Below, in pieces: positions 1-5,191 of a stretch of DNA of 5,191 nucleotides. The stretch's first letter is position 1; each line of letters opens with the position of its first letter. Location: assembly GCA_003248565.1 (NCBI GenBank), contig QFOV01000238.1, forward strand, positions 1 through 5,191. Direction: 5' to 3'. Source of the stretch: Stenotrophomonas sp. Lineage in GTDB: Bacteria > Pseudomonadota > Gammaproteobacteria > Xanthomonadales > Xanthomonadaceae. Position numbers and translations under genes: made by a program. The notes under the pieces were generated by a model that was not told the DNA's origin, did no database searches, and saw only the letters and a program-made list of their open reading frames with translations.

Positions 1-360
1 CTTCGGGTCCGGCATCTGGTCGTAGACCTTGCGCAGCGCCGGGGCCATCTTGTTGACCAGGGTGCCGGCCACGATCATCACGTCGGACTGACGCGGCGAA
101 GGACGGAACACCACGCCATAACGATCAAGGTCCAGACGCGCCGCACCGGCGTGCATCATTTCCACCGCGCAGCAGGCCAGACCGAAGGTCATGGGCCACA
201 TCGAGCCGGTACGTGCCCAGTTCAACAGCGCGTCAACGCTGGTGGTCACATAGCCCTTCTCGAGCAGGGGGTTATCGCCTTCAGGCCGCAGAATGTCATC
301 AACCCGCCCTTCCGGGACGGGGTTGTTCATCAGGCCGTCGAGAGTTTGGATCACTCCCAT
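1..360 (-). CDS. nuoB: NADH-quinone oxidoreductase subunit B (complex I), C-terminus beyond window
   Basis: NuoB is the peripheral-arm subunit of respiratory complex I that holds the terminal iron-sulfur cluster N2, which passes electrons to quinone at the junction with the membrane arm. The first 120 codons are present, starting at the ATG at 360-358 (MGVIQTLDGLMNNP). The segment at residues 57-68 contains the tandem cysteines C63-C64 of the LACCAVEM motif, two of the four family ligands to N2. The other two cysteines lie downstream, outside the window. Also visible are the family segments RLDLDRYGVVFRPSPRQSD (77-92) and the VAGTLVNKMAP stretch (97-107). The start overlaps the end of nuoA by 10 nt, which suggests translational coupling. 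No frameshift or missing residue is seen in the visible part. The N-terminal extension before the cysteine motif has normal length for a proteobacterial NuoB. Identification is very secure. Confidence 0.97.
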   Translation of the reverse strand, partial: MGVIQTLDGLMNNPVPEGRVDDILRPEGDNPLLEKGYVTTSVDALLNWARTGSMWPMTFGLACCAVEMMHAGAARLDLDRYGVVFRPSPRQSDVMIVAGTLVNKMAPALRKVYDQMPDPK

Positions 361-707
361 TCCAGCGCTCCCTTCTTCCACACGTAGATAAAGCCGAGGA
401 ACAGCATGCCCACGAACAAGCCCATGGTGACCAGCGAACGGGCGCCGAGCTCCATGAACACCTGGGTCCAGGGCACAATGAAGATGATTTCCAGGTCAAA
501 GACGATGAACTGGATGGCGATGAGGTAGTAGCGCACGTCGAACTTCATGCGCGCGTTCTCGAACGCCTCGAAGCCACACTCATAGGCGGAGAGTTTCTCG
601 GTGTCCGGCGAACGCGGAGCGAGGAACCGACCGATCAACATCAGCGCAACGCCAATGCCGGTGGCGACGATCAGAAACAGCAGAGACGGCAAATATTCGG
701 CCAGCAC
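351..707 (-). CDS. nuoA: NADH-quinone oxidoreductase subunit A (complex I)
   Basis: NuoA is a small inner-membrane subunit of the proton-pumping NADH:quinone oxidoreductase, equivalent to mitochondrial ND3. The 118-residue product has three predicted membrane helices, at about residues 5-27, 59-80 and 91-110. The long loop between helices 1 and 2 contains AYECGFE (41-47), the conserved cysteine loop of the family that lies near the quinone site. Helix 2 carries the conserved acidic pair in FDLE (D71, E73). I chose the GTG at 707-705 because the protein then begins LAEYLPSLL directly before helix 1 and has the usual family length. A purine-rich AAGAGAG (721-715) sits 7 nt upstream. The frame stays open upstream to an ATG at 812, but those 35 extra codons encode an atypical Cys/Pro/Arg-rich stretch and leave the ribosome site internal. 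The TGA stop lies inside the nuoB start region. nuoA is probably the first gene of the nuo operon, which continues past the left edge. Confidence 0.96.
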   Translation of the reverse strand: MLAEYLPSLLFLIVATGIGVALMLIGRFLAPRSPDTEKLSAYECGFEAFENARMKFDVRYYLIAIQFIVFDLEIIFIVPWTQVFMELGARSLVTMGLFVGMLFLGFIYVWKKGALEWE

Positions 708-819
708 AGCGATTCTCTCTTGCCTCTGCCCGGGACACCTGCAGGTGCCAAGGCATGGGGGATGAACGGGACTTGCCACGACGGGAAGCTGCTGCAACCC
801 GTGTACCCGCATAAAACAA
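708..819 (-). other. 112-nt spacer between tRNA-Leu and nuoA
   Basis: This gap follows the tRNA CCA end. On the minus strand it opens with the T-rich stretch ATTGTTTTATG and ends with the nuoA ribosome site. It contains a perfect 12-bp palindrome, CACCTGCAGGTG, at 736-747. I could not find a convincing sigma-70 promoter or an intrinsic terminator. It is therefore undecided from sequence whether nuoA is read from the tpiA-secG-tRNA transcript or from its own promoter here. Confidence 0.5.
715..721 (-). promoter_or_regulatory. Ribosome binding site deciding the GTG start of nuoA
   Basis: The minus strand reads AAGAGAG, 7 nt before the GTG at 707-705. It is the only purine-rich Shine-Dalgarno-like stretch near the point where homology to NuoA begins, so it supports the GTG start over the in-frame ATG at 812. 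It is a moderate match to the anti-SD sequence, not a perfect one. Confidence 0.6.
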
Positions 820-904
820 TGGTGCCCAAGAGGGGACTCGAACCCCTACGACTCTCGTCGCTACCACCTCAAGGTAGTGCGTCTACCAATTCCGCCACCT
901 GGGC
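820..904 (-). tRNA. tRNA-Leu (anticodon GAG)
   Basis: This is a complete class II leucine tRNA of 85 nt with an encoded CCA end (822-820). The acceptor stem pairs GCCCAGG with CTTGGGC, with one G-T pair, and the discriminator base is A. The anticodon stem CTACC/GGTAG encloses the loop TTGAGGT, which gives anticodon GAG (870-868) and reads CUC and CUU. The long variable arm CGAC-GAGA-GTCG is typical of tRNA-Leu. The T arm is AGGGG TTCGAGT CCCCT and the D arm contains GGTAGA. It closely resembles E. coli leuU, which also lies directly downstream of secG, so this neighbourhood is probably ancestral. Here it sits between secG (48-nt gap) and nuoA and is probably cut out of a longer transcript. 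No defect in any arm is seen. Confidence 0.97.
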
Positions 905-912
905 TTACGTCA

Positions 913-934
913 GCGCAGCTGCTTCGCAGTGCGC
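913..934 (-). other. Hairpin between secG and tRNA-Leu
   Basis: On the minus strand the arm GCGCACTGC faces GCAGCTGCGC, giving a 9-bp stem with one bulged C and a GAA loop. It sits 18 nt after the secG stop and 8 nt before the mature tRNA 5' end. No T-run follows, so it is not a standard intrinsic terminator. It could stabilise the secG mRNA 3' end or assist separation of the tRNA by RNase P/RNase E. The function is inferred from position only. Confidence 0.45.
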
Positions 935-952
935 CGCGTATTGTAACCGTCT

Positions 953-1399
953 TCAGTCTTTCTGTGCGGGTTCAGCGGGCTTTTCTTCGCTCTTGGCCGG
1001 AATATTTTCCGCCGGAGCCGTTGCCTGGGGCACTTCACCCACAGCTGCGGCAGCCGGAGCCGCCGGAACGGCCTGCAACTCACCTGCAGGAACCGCCGGC
1101 GCAGCAGCCGGGGCCGCCGTCTCAACCGTACCCATCAGGCCCACACCCTGGTCCGCCGGACGCGAACCGTGGCTGGCGTACCACGCCATGAACAAGCTGA
1201 TGCCGAAAAACACCACGGCCAGCCATTTGGTGCTCTTGGACAGGAAGTTGGACGCGCCACGCGCACCAAACACCGTACCCGACGCACCGGCACCAAAACC
1301 CGAACCAGCGGCAGCACCAGAGCCACGCTGCATCAGGATCAGCGCGATCATCGCGAGCGCCACCAGCACATAGACCACATTGAGGATCAACATCAGCAT
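953..1399 (-). CDS. secG: Preprotein translocase subunit SecG
   Basis: SecG is the small inner-membrane subunit of the SecYEG protein-export channel and assists SecA-driven translocation. The product has 148 residues. Membrane helix 1 spans about residues 3-23 and ends in LMQRGSGAAAGSGFG (22-36), the conserved cytoplasmic signature of the family. TVFGARGASNFLSKST (42-57) leads into helix 2 (about 58-76), which ends in FMAWYASH. Beyond residue 91 the chain is a low-complexity Ala/Pro/Glu tail ending in charged residues. E. coli SecG is about 110 residues, so the tail accounts for the extra length. The ATG at 1399 is preceded at 8 nt by a GGA within GGGACGGA (1415-1408), and a second ATG at codon 3 is also possible. 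The gene lies 29 nt after tpiA and is probably co-transcribed with it. The tRNA-Leu that follows matches the secG-leuU arrangement known in E. coli. Confidence 0.96.
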   Translation of the reverse strand: MLMLILNVVYVLVALAMIALILMQRGSGAAAGSGFGAGASGTVFGARGASNFLSKSTKWLAVVFFGISLFMAWYASHGSRPADQGVGLMGTVETAAPAAAPAVPAGELQAVPAAPAAAAVGEVPQATAPAENIPAKSEEKPAEPAQKD

Positions 1400-1428
1400 T
1401 TTTGAAATCCGTCCCGGACAATTACCCG

Positions 1429-2184
1429 TTAGCGACTGGCAGCCGCCCTCGCGATGGCCAGAAAATCAGCCGCCACCAGCGAAGCGCCACCTACCAGCCC
1501 GCCATCGACGTCAGGCTGTGAAAACAGCTCTGCTGCGTTGTCGGGCTTGACGCTGCCGCCATAAAGGATCGACAACGAATCGGCAATTCTAGCATCGCGC
1601 TCGGCGACTACGCCACGAATGAACGCATGCACGGCCTGCGCCTGCTCCGGCGTGGCGGTACGACCAGTGCCAATTGCCCAGATCGGCTCATACGCCACCA
1701 CCGCCTTGGCGAAGGCCTGCACCCCGGCCAGGTCCAGTACCGGCGCCAGCTGCGAGGCAATCACCGCCTCGGTCTGCGCGGCCTCACGCTGCTCCAGCGT
1801 CTCACCTACGCATAAGACTGGGATCAGGCCCGCATTGATCGCGGCAACGAACTTGCGCGCAACCAGCTCACTGCTTTCGTTGTGGTACTGGCGGCGCTCG
1901 GAGTGACCGACCAGACCATGGGTAGCGCCGACGTCCACCAGCATGCTGGCCGAAACCTCGCCCGTGTAGGCCCCCTTTTCGTTGCTGCTGACGTCCTGCG
2001 AGCCAAAAGCCAGCTCTGTCTCCTCGAAATCCTCGACCAGATCTCCCAGGTAGGGCAGCGGCGGCAGGATCACCAGTCGTACACCTGGCAGCGGCAGGCC
2101 CGCAGCCACCTGTCCGACCAGGTCGGTGGCGAATTGCCGGCTGCCATGCAGCTTCCAGTTACCAGCAACGATTTTTTGGCGCAT
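1429..2184 (-). CDS. tpiA: Triosephosphate isomerase
   Basis: This cytosolic TIM-barrel dimer interconverts dihydroxyacetone phosphate and glyceraldehyde 3-phosphate in glycolysis and gluconeogenesis. The 251-residue product has the usual length and all catalytic residues: N9 and K11 in AGNWKLHG, the electrophile H94 in GHSERR (93-98), and the base E166 in AYEPIWA (164-170). The mobile loop 6 reads AIGTGRTA (170-177), with Arg where E. coli has Lys. The phosphate-binding segments YGGSV (208-212) and GGLVGGASL (228-236) follow. The ATG at 2184 is preceded by GGGGAG (2200-2195) at a 10-nt spacing. Another ATG at 2192-2190 is out of frame and only 2 nt from that site, so it is unlikely to be used. 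The gene starts downstream of an intrinsic terminator, so it should have its own promoter, and it is followed closely by secG. A repeat-rich leader lies upstream. Confidence 0.98.
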   Translation of the reverse strand: MRQKIVAGNWKLHGSRQFATDLVGQVAAGLPLPGVRLVILPPLPYLGDLVEDFEETELAFGSQDVSSNEKGAYTGEVSASMLVDVGATHGLVGHSERRQYHNESSELVARKFVAAINAGLIPVLCVGETLEQREAAQTEAVIASQLAPVLDLAGVQAFAKAVVAYEPIWAIGTGRTATPEQAQAVHAFIRGVVAERDARIADSLSILYGGSVKPDNAAELFSQPDVDGGLVGGASLVAADFLAIARAAASR

Positions 2185-2194
2185 TCAGGCATAA

Positions 2195-2200
2195 CTCCCC
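2195..2200 (-). promoter_or_regulatory. Ribosome binding site of tpiA
   Basis: The minus strand reads GGGGAG, 10 nt before the ATG at 2184. The spacing is slightly long but it is the only strong purine site present. It lies 3 nt after the five-T run of the leader hairpin, so folding of that hairpin could affect its access by ribosomes. Confidence 0.65.
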
Positions 2201-2203
2201 GGT

Positions 2204-2244
2204 AAAAAGTATCGGCAAAGGATAGCCGATATGCGGACATCGGC
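2204..2244 (-). promoter_or_regulatory. Candidate attenuator or composite operator in the tpiA leader
   Basis: On the minus strand GCCGAT (2244-2239), ATCGGC (2230-2225) and GCCGAT (2216-2211) occur exactly 14 nt apart in alternating orientation, each separated by 8 nt. The middle copy can pair with the first (6 bp) or with the last (7 bp, TATCGGC with GCCGATA, 2231-2210), but not with both. The second hairpin is followed by C and then TTTTT (2208-2204), which resembles a short intrinsic terminator ahead of the tpiA ribosome site. This layout fits antiterminator/terminator switching if transcription starts upstream of 2244. It could equally be a DNA operator with three half-sites. The short stem (4 G-C pairs of 7) argues for caution, and function is inference. 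Confidence 0.4.
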
Positions 2245-2271
2245 AGGACAAGCTGCGGACAACGGAAGACA
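2235..2271. repeat. Helically phased GGACA repeats upstream of tpiA
   Basis: On the plus strand GGACA occurs at 2235-2239, 2246-2250 and 2257-2261, followed by AGACA at 2267-2271. The steps are 11, 11 and 10 bp, about one DNA turn each. The 8-mer TGCGGACA is repeated exactly 22 bp apart (2232-2239 and 2254-2261). The cluster lies between the terminator of the upstream gene and tpiA, where promoter or activator sites are expected. A regulator site is possible, but chance repetition in a short region is not excluded. Confidence 0.35.
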
Positions 2272-2277
2272 AGACGC

Positions 2278-2309
2278 AAAAACGCCGCCGGGCCTGGGCC
2301 GCGGCGGCG
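2278..2309 (-). terminator. Intrinsic terminator after the oxygenase gene
   Basis: The minus strand has an outer stem CGCCGCCG/CGGCGGCG (8 bp, all G-C; 2309-2302 with 2290-2283) and an inner GGC/GCC extension with a CCAG loop, followed immediately by TTTTT (2282-2278). It begins 31 nt after the oxygenase stop codon. This is a textbook Rho-independent terminator and separates the accD-glmM-oxygenase block from tpiA-secG. Confidence 0.9.
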
Positions 2310-2340
2310 CGATAGGACAGCTGGCGAAACCAGCGCCGGC

Positions 2341-3279
2341 TTATTTCAGCTTGATTTCGCGCAGGCGCTCTTCCAGGAAGCCATGGGCGGTGATCGCCTC
2401 CGGATAGCGGCTCGGATTCTCCGCGGTGATGCACGAAGGCAACACGTCGATCAGGAAATCCGGGTTCGGGTGCAGGAAGAACGGCACCGAGTAGCGCGGC
2501 TTGCGTGCCAGCTCACCCGGGGGATTGACCACGCGATGGATGGTGGACGGGTACACATGGTTGGTCAGGCGCTGCAGCATGTCGCCGATGTTGACCACGA
2601 TGGTGTCGGCGTCGGAGGTGAACGGGACCCACTCACCTTCATGCGACTGCACTTCCAGACCGGCCGCACTGGCACCAACCAGCAAGGTGATGAAGTTGAT
2701 GTCGCCATGTGCGCCAGCGCGCACGTTGGGGATGTCATCGGTGGTGATCGGCGGATAGTGGATCGGGCGCAGGATCGAGTTGCCGTTGTTGGTCTTGTCG
2801 GCAAAGAAGGTCTCGGGCAGGCCAATGTGCAGGGCCAGGGCCGACAGCACGCGCGAGCCCAGCTGGTCCAGCTTCTGGTACAGGCCGTACCCATGCTCCT
2901 TGAAGCCGGGGACTTCGCTCGGCCACAGGTTCGGCGGCATCACCTCACGGTACTTGGAGTCATCGGCGATCTCGCGGCCGATATGCCAGAACTCCTTCAG
3001 GTCGAAATGCTTGGAGCCCTTGGCGGTTTCCACGCCGAACTGGGTATAGCCACGCGCACCGCCGCCGCCAGCAATGTGGTACTGCTTCTTCACATCTTCA
3101 GGCAGCGCGAAGAATGCCTTGAACACGTCATACGCGGCGTCGATCTCCGCCTGCGGGATGCCGTGGTTGCGAATACCCGCAAAACCCCACTGACGATACG
3201 CCGCGCCCAGTTCGGCCACGAAGGCCTCACGGTCGGTATCGAAACGGGTGATGTCGAGGGTGGGAATGCGGGAACTCAT
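2341..3279 (-). CDS. Isopenicillin N synthase-like Fe(II)/2-oxoglutarate-dependent oxygenase, substrate unknown
   Basis: The 312-residue product is a soluble non-haem iron oxygenase of the isopenicillin N synthase/plant dioxygenase type. The N-terminal part (about 5-110) resembles the DIOX_N domain, with RIPTLDI (4-10) and WGFAGIRNHGIP (31-42). The C-terminal part holds the iron-binding facial triad: H191 and D193 in AHGDINFITLL, and H248 in STIHRVVNPP. R262 and S264 in RYSVPFF form the RxS pair that usually binds the 2-oxoglutarate carboxylate. The active site therefore looks intact. I chose the ATG at 3279 because GGAG (3289-3286) lies 6 nt upstream and family homology begins there. The open frame reaches 3399, inside glmM, but the extra 40 residues look unrelated to the family. 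The gene lies 73 nt after glmM and ends at a strong terminator, so it may be the last gene of that operon. The substrate cannot be inferred, and use of 2-oxoglutarate is probable rather than certain. Confidence 0.93.
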   Translation of the reverse strand: MSSRIPTLDITRFDTDREAFVAELGAAYRQWGFAGIRNHGIPQAEIDAAYDVFKAFFALPEDVKKQYHIAGGGGARGYTQFGVETAKGSKHFDLKEFWHIGREIADDSKYREVMPPNLWPSEVPGFKEHGYGLYQKLDQLGSRVLSALALHIGLPETFFADKTNNGNSILRPIHYPPITTDDIPNVRAGAHGDINFITLLVGASAAGLEVQSHEGEWVPFTSDADTIVVNIGDMLQRLTNHVYPSTIHRVVNPPGELARKPRYSVPFFLHPNPDFLIDVLPSCITAENPSRYPEAITAHGFLEERLREIKLK

Positions 3280-3285
3280 ACAAAA

Positions 3286-3289
3286 CTCC
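3286..3289 (-). promoter_or_regulatory. Ribosome binding site deciding the oxygenase start
   Basis: The minus strand reads TTGGAG, with GGAG ending 6 nt before the ATG at 3279. Neither of the upstream in-frame ATGs (3399 and 3327) has a comparable purine site, which supports the shorter 312-residue protein. Confidence 0.7.
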
Positions 3290-3305
3290 AAGGAAGGGAA
3301 CGGAA

Positions 3306-3334
3306 TGCCGGCTATTGGAACCGACATCCCGGCA
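3306..3334 (-). other. Inverted repeat in the glmM-oxygenase gap
   Basis: The minus strand has TGCCGG (3334-3329) and CCGGCA (3311-3306), a perfect 6-bp inverted repeat separated by 17 nt in the 73-nt gap between glmM and the oxygenase. No T-run follows, so it is not an intrinsic terminator. It might be a regulator site or a weak mRNA hairpin. No clear promoter could be recognised in this gap. Confidence 0.3.
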
Positions 3335-3352
3335 ACACCACTATGATCCAGC

Positions 3353-4710
3353 TCAAACCTGTGCGGCAGCCGAACGAACCGCCTCGGCCAGCGCCTCAAG
3401 CGTAGCGCTCATCAGCCCGGCCTCATCGGCCTCGACCGTGACCCGCACCACCGGCTCGGTACCCGACGGCCGCAGGAATGCCCTGCCCCGCCCGGCCACC
3501 GCCGCTTGTGCGGCCGCCAGCGCTGCCTGCACCGGCGCACTTGCAACCACTTCGCGCGCCCCGCTTTCCAGGCGCACATTGATCGTCTTCTGCGGCACCA
3601 TCACCAGCCCCTGCAGCGCCTGCCGCAGGTTCACACCAGCACCCCCAAGCACTTCCAGCACCTGCAAGGCACTGACAATGGCATCACCGGTGGTAGCCCG
3701 GTCCAGGCACAGGATATGGCCAGAAGCTTCGCCGCCGAGCACGCCATTGCCCTCAACCAGGGCCTGGTGCACGTAGCGGTCGCCAACGTTGGCGCGGACA
3801 AACGGAATGCCCAGACGCTCCAGCGCCTGCTCCATTCCGTAATTGGTCATCAACGTCCCGACCACCGGGCCACGCAGGCGACCATTGGCCTGCCACGCCT
3901 TGGCCAGCACATACAACAAGCCATCGCCATCCACTGCAGCACCGGTGTGATCGACCATCAATACGCGATCACCATCGCCATCGAAGGCGATACCGATATC
4001 GGCACCGACCTCGACCACCTTGCGCGCCAGACTGTCGATGTGCATCGAGCCCACGCCATCATTGATGTTGATGCCGTTCGGCTCGGCGCCGATCGCGGTC
4101 ACCTCCGCCCCCAGCTCGCGGAACAACAGCGGCGCGACGTGATAGGTAGCGCCATGGGCGCAGTCGAGCACCACTTTCAGCCCACGCAGATAGAAGTTGC
4201 GTGGCACACTGGCCTTGCAGAACTCGATGTAACGGCCGACCGCATCACGCGCGCGCACCGCCTTGCCGAGCTGCTCGGATTCCACCGTCGAGAACGGCTG
4301 ATCCATCGCCGCTTCCAGCGCCAGCTCGGTGGCGTCGTCGAGCTTCTCGCCCTCGGCGGAGAAGAACTTGATGCCGTTGTCGTAATGCGGGTTGTGCGAG
4401 GCACTGATGACAATGCCGGCATCGGCACCCAGCGTATGCGCAAGGAAAGCCACCGCCGGGGTCGGCATCGGCCCGATCAACTGCACGTTGGCACCGGCGG
4501 CAACCAGGCCCGCTTCCAATGCGGACTCGAACATATAACCGGAGATGCGCGTGTCCTTGCCGATCACCACGGTCGGCTGGGTTCCGCCGCTGCGCGCAAC
4601 CAGCACGCGCCCAAGCGCATTGCCGACACGCAGCACGAAATCAGCGGAAATGACGCCCTTGCCGACCCGGCCGCGGATGCCGTCGGTGCCGAAATACTTG
4701 CGCGTACTCA

Positions 4711-4711
<1 letters not shown>
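3353..4711 (-). CDS. glmM: Phosphoglucosamine mutase
   Basis: GlmM converts glucosamine 6-phosphate to glucosamine 1-phosphate, the step before GlmU makes UDP-GlcNAc for peptidoglycan and LPS. It acts in the cytosol and needs phosphorylation of an active-site serine. The 452-residue product is near the 445 residues of E. coli GlmM. It begins RKYFGTDGIRG (4-14), as is typical. Domain 1 has the phosphoserine S105 in ISASHNP (102-108). The metal site is DGDGDR (D244, D246, D248; 244-249). The sugar-specificity loop is GEASGH (327-332), and the C-terminal phosphate-binding loop is RPSGTEP (414-420). All key residues are present. The ATG at 4711 shares its A with the accD stop (TGATG), and a GAGGAAG stretch (4728-4722) lies inside the accD end, so translation is probably coupled. 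In E. coli glmM follows folP, so the accD linkage here is lineage-specific. Confidence 0.98.

Positions 4712-5191
<480 letters not shown>

Noticed and set aside
809..819. The T-rich stretch directly after the tRNA CCA end as a terminator
   Set aside because: The run is interrupted (TTGTTTTA) and no separate GC-rich hairpin precedes it other than the tRNA itself, so it does not meet the normal criteria.
213..1373. A 386-codon plus-strand open frame crossing nuoB, nuoA, the tRNA and secG
   Set aside because: It runs antisense through a tRNA gene and three clear coding regions, and its translation is low complexity. It is a shadow frame.
1400..1428. The tpiA-secG gap as a promoter or terminator
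   Set aside because: Its 29 nt hold only the secG ribosome site and a very short GTCC/GGAC inverted repeat, too little to support either.
2207..2248. A sigma-70 promoter for tpiA using TATCCT (2224-2219) or GATACT (2213-2208) as the -10 box
   Set aside because: The -10 candidates match the consensus at 4 of 6 positions, but no acceptable -35 hexamer lies at 16-18 nt spacing, and TTGTCC is 21 nt from TATCCT. The support is too weak to call.
3280..3399. A longer oxygenase starting at the ATG at 3399 or 3327
   Set aside because: The extra residues overlap glmM or the gap and do not look like the family N-terminus, and neither ATG has a ribosome site. The ATG at 3279 has GGAG at 6 nt.
2383..3405. 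A 340-codon plus-strand open frame antisense to the oxygenase
   Set aside because: The opposite strand has intact catalytic motifs and a good ribosome site, while this frame shows no family features.

Overview
The window is an ordinary, densely packed chromosomal segment from a fairly GC-rich gammaproteobacterium. The gene order accD-glmM-oxygenase-tpiA-secG-tRNA-Leu(GAG)-nuoA-nuoB, together with the protein sequences, points to the Xanthomonadales (Xanthomonas/Stenotrophomonas/Lysobacter group). The order is recalled, not searched, so genus is not assigned. I see no mobile element, CRISPR array, phage gene or sign of recent transfer. All supported genes lie on the minus strand, so transcription runs from high to low coordinates.

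Layout in transcription order: (1) the C-terminal half of accD enters from the right edge (5191-4711), and its stop codon shares one base with the start of glmM (4711-3353). (2) After a 73-nt gap comes an uncharacterised Fe(II)/2-oxoglutarate-type oxygenase (3279-2341), closed by a strong intrinsic terminator (2309-2278). (3) A short regulatory gap (2277-2185) carries unusual repeats. (4) tpiA (2184-1429) and secG (1399-953) follow, 29 nt apart. (5) A tRNA-Leu(GAG) gene lies at 904-820. (6) The start of the complex I operon follows: nuoA (GTG start, 707-351), then nuoB (360 to the left edge), which overlaps nuoA by 10 nt.

Together the genes cover the committed step of fatty-acid synthesis (AccD), the route to UDP-GlcNAc for peptidoglycan and LPS (GlmM), central glycolysis (TpiA), protein export (SecG), decoding of CUC/CUU codons (tRNA-Leu) and respiration (NuoA, NuoB). 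The terminator splits them into an accD-glmM-oxygenase block and a tpiA-secG-tRNA-nuo block.

No gene-free stretch exceeds 160 nt. The most interesting non-coding signal is in the tpiA leader: three copies of a 6-mer in alternating orientation, exactly 14 nt apart. They can form two mutually exclusive hairpins, and the one nearer tpiA is followed by five T. This resembles a small attenuator or a composite operator, but it is unproven. I found no clear evidence of a wholly new multi-gene system here.
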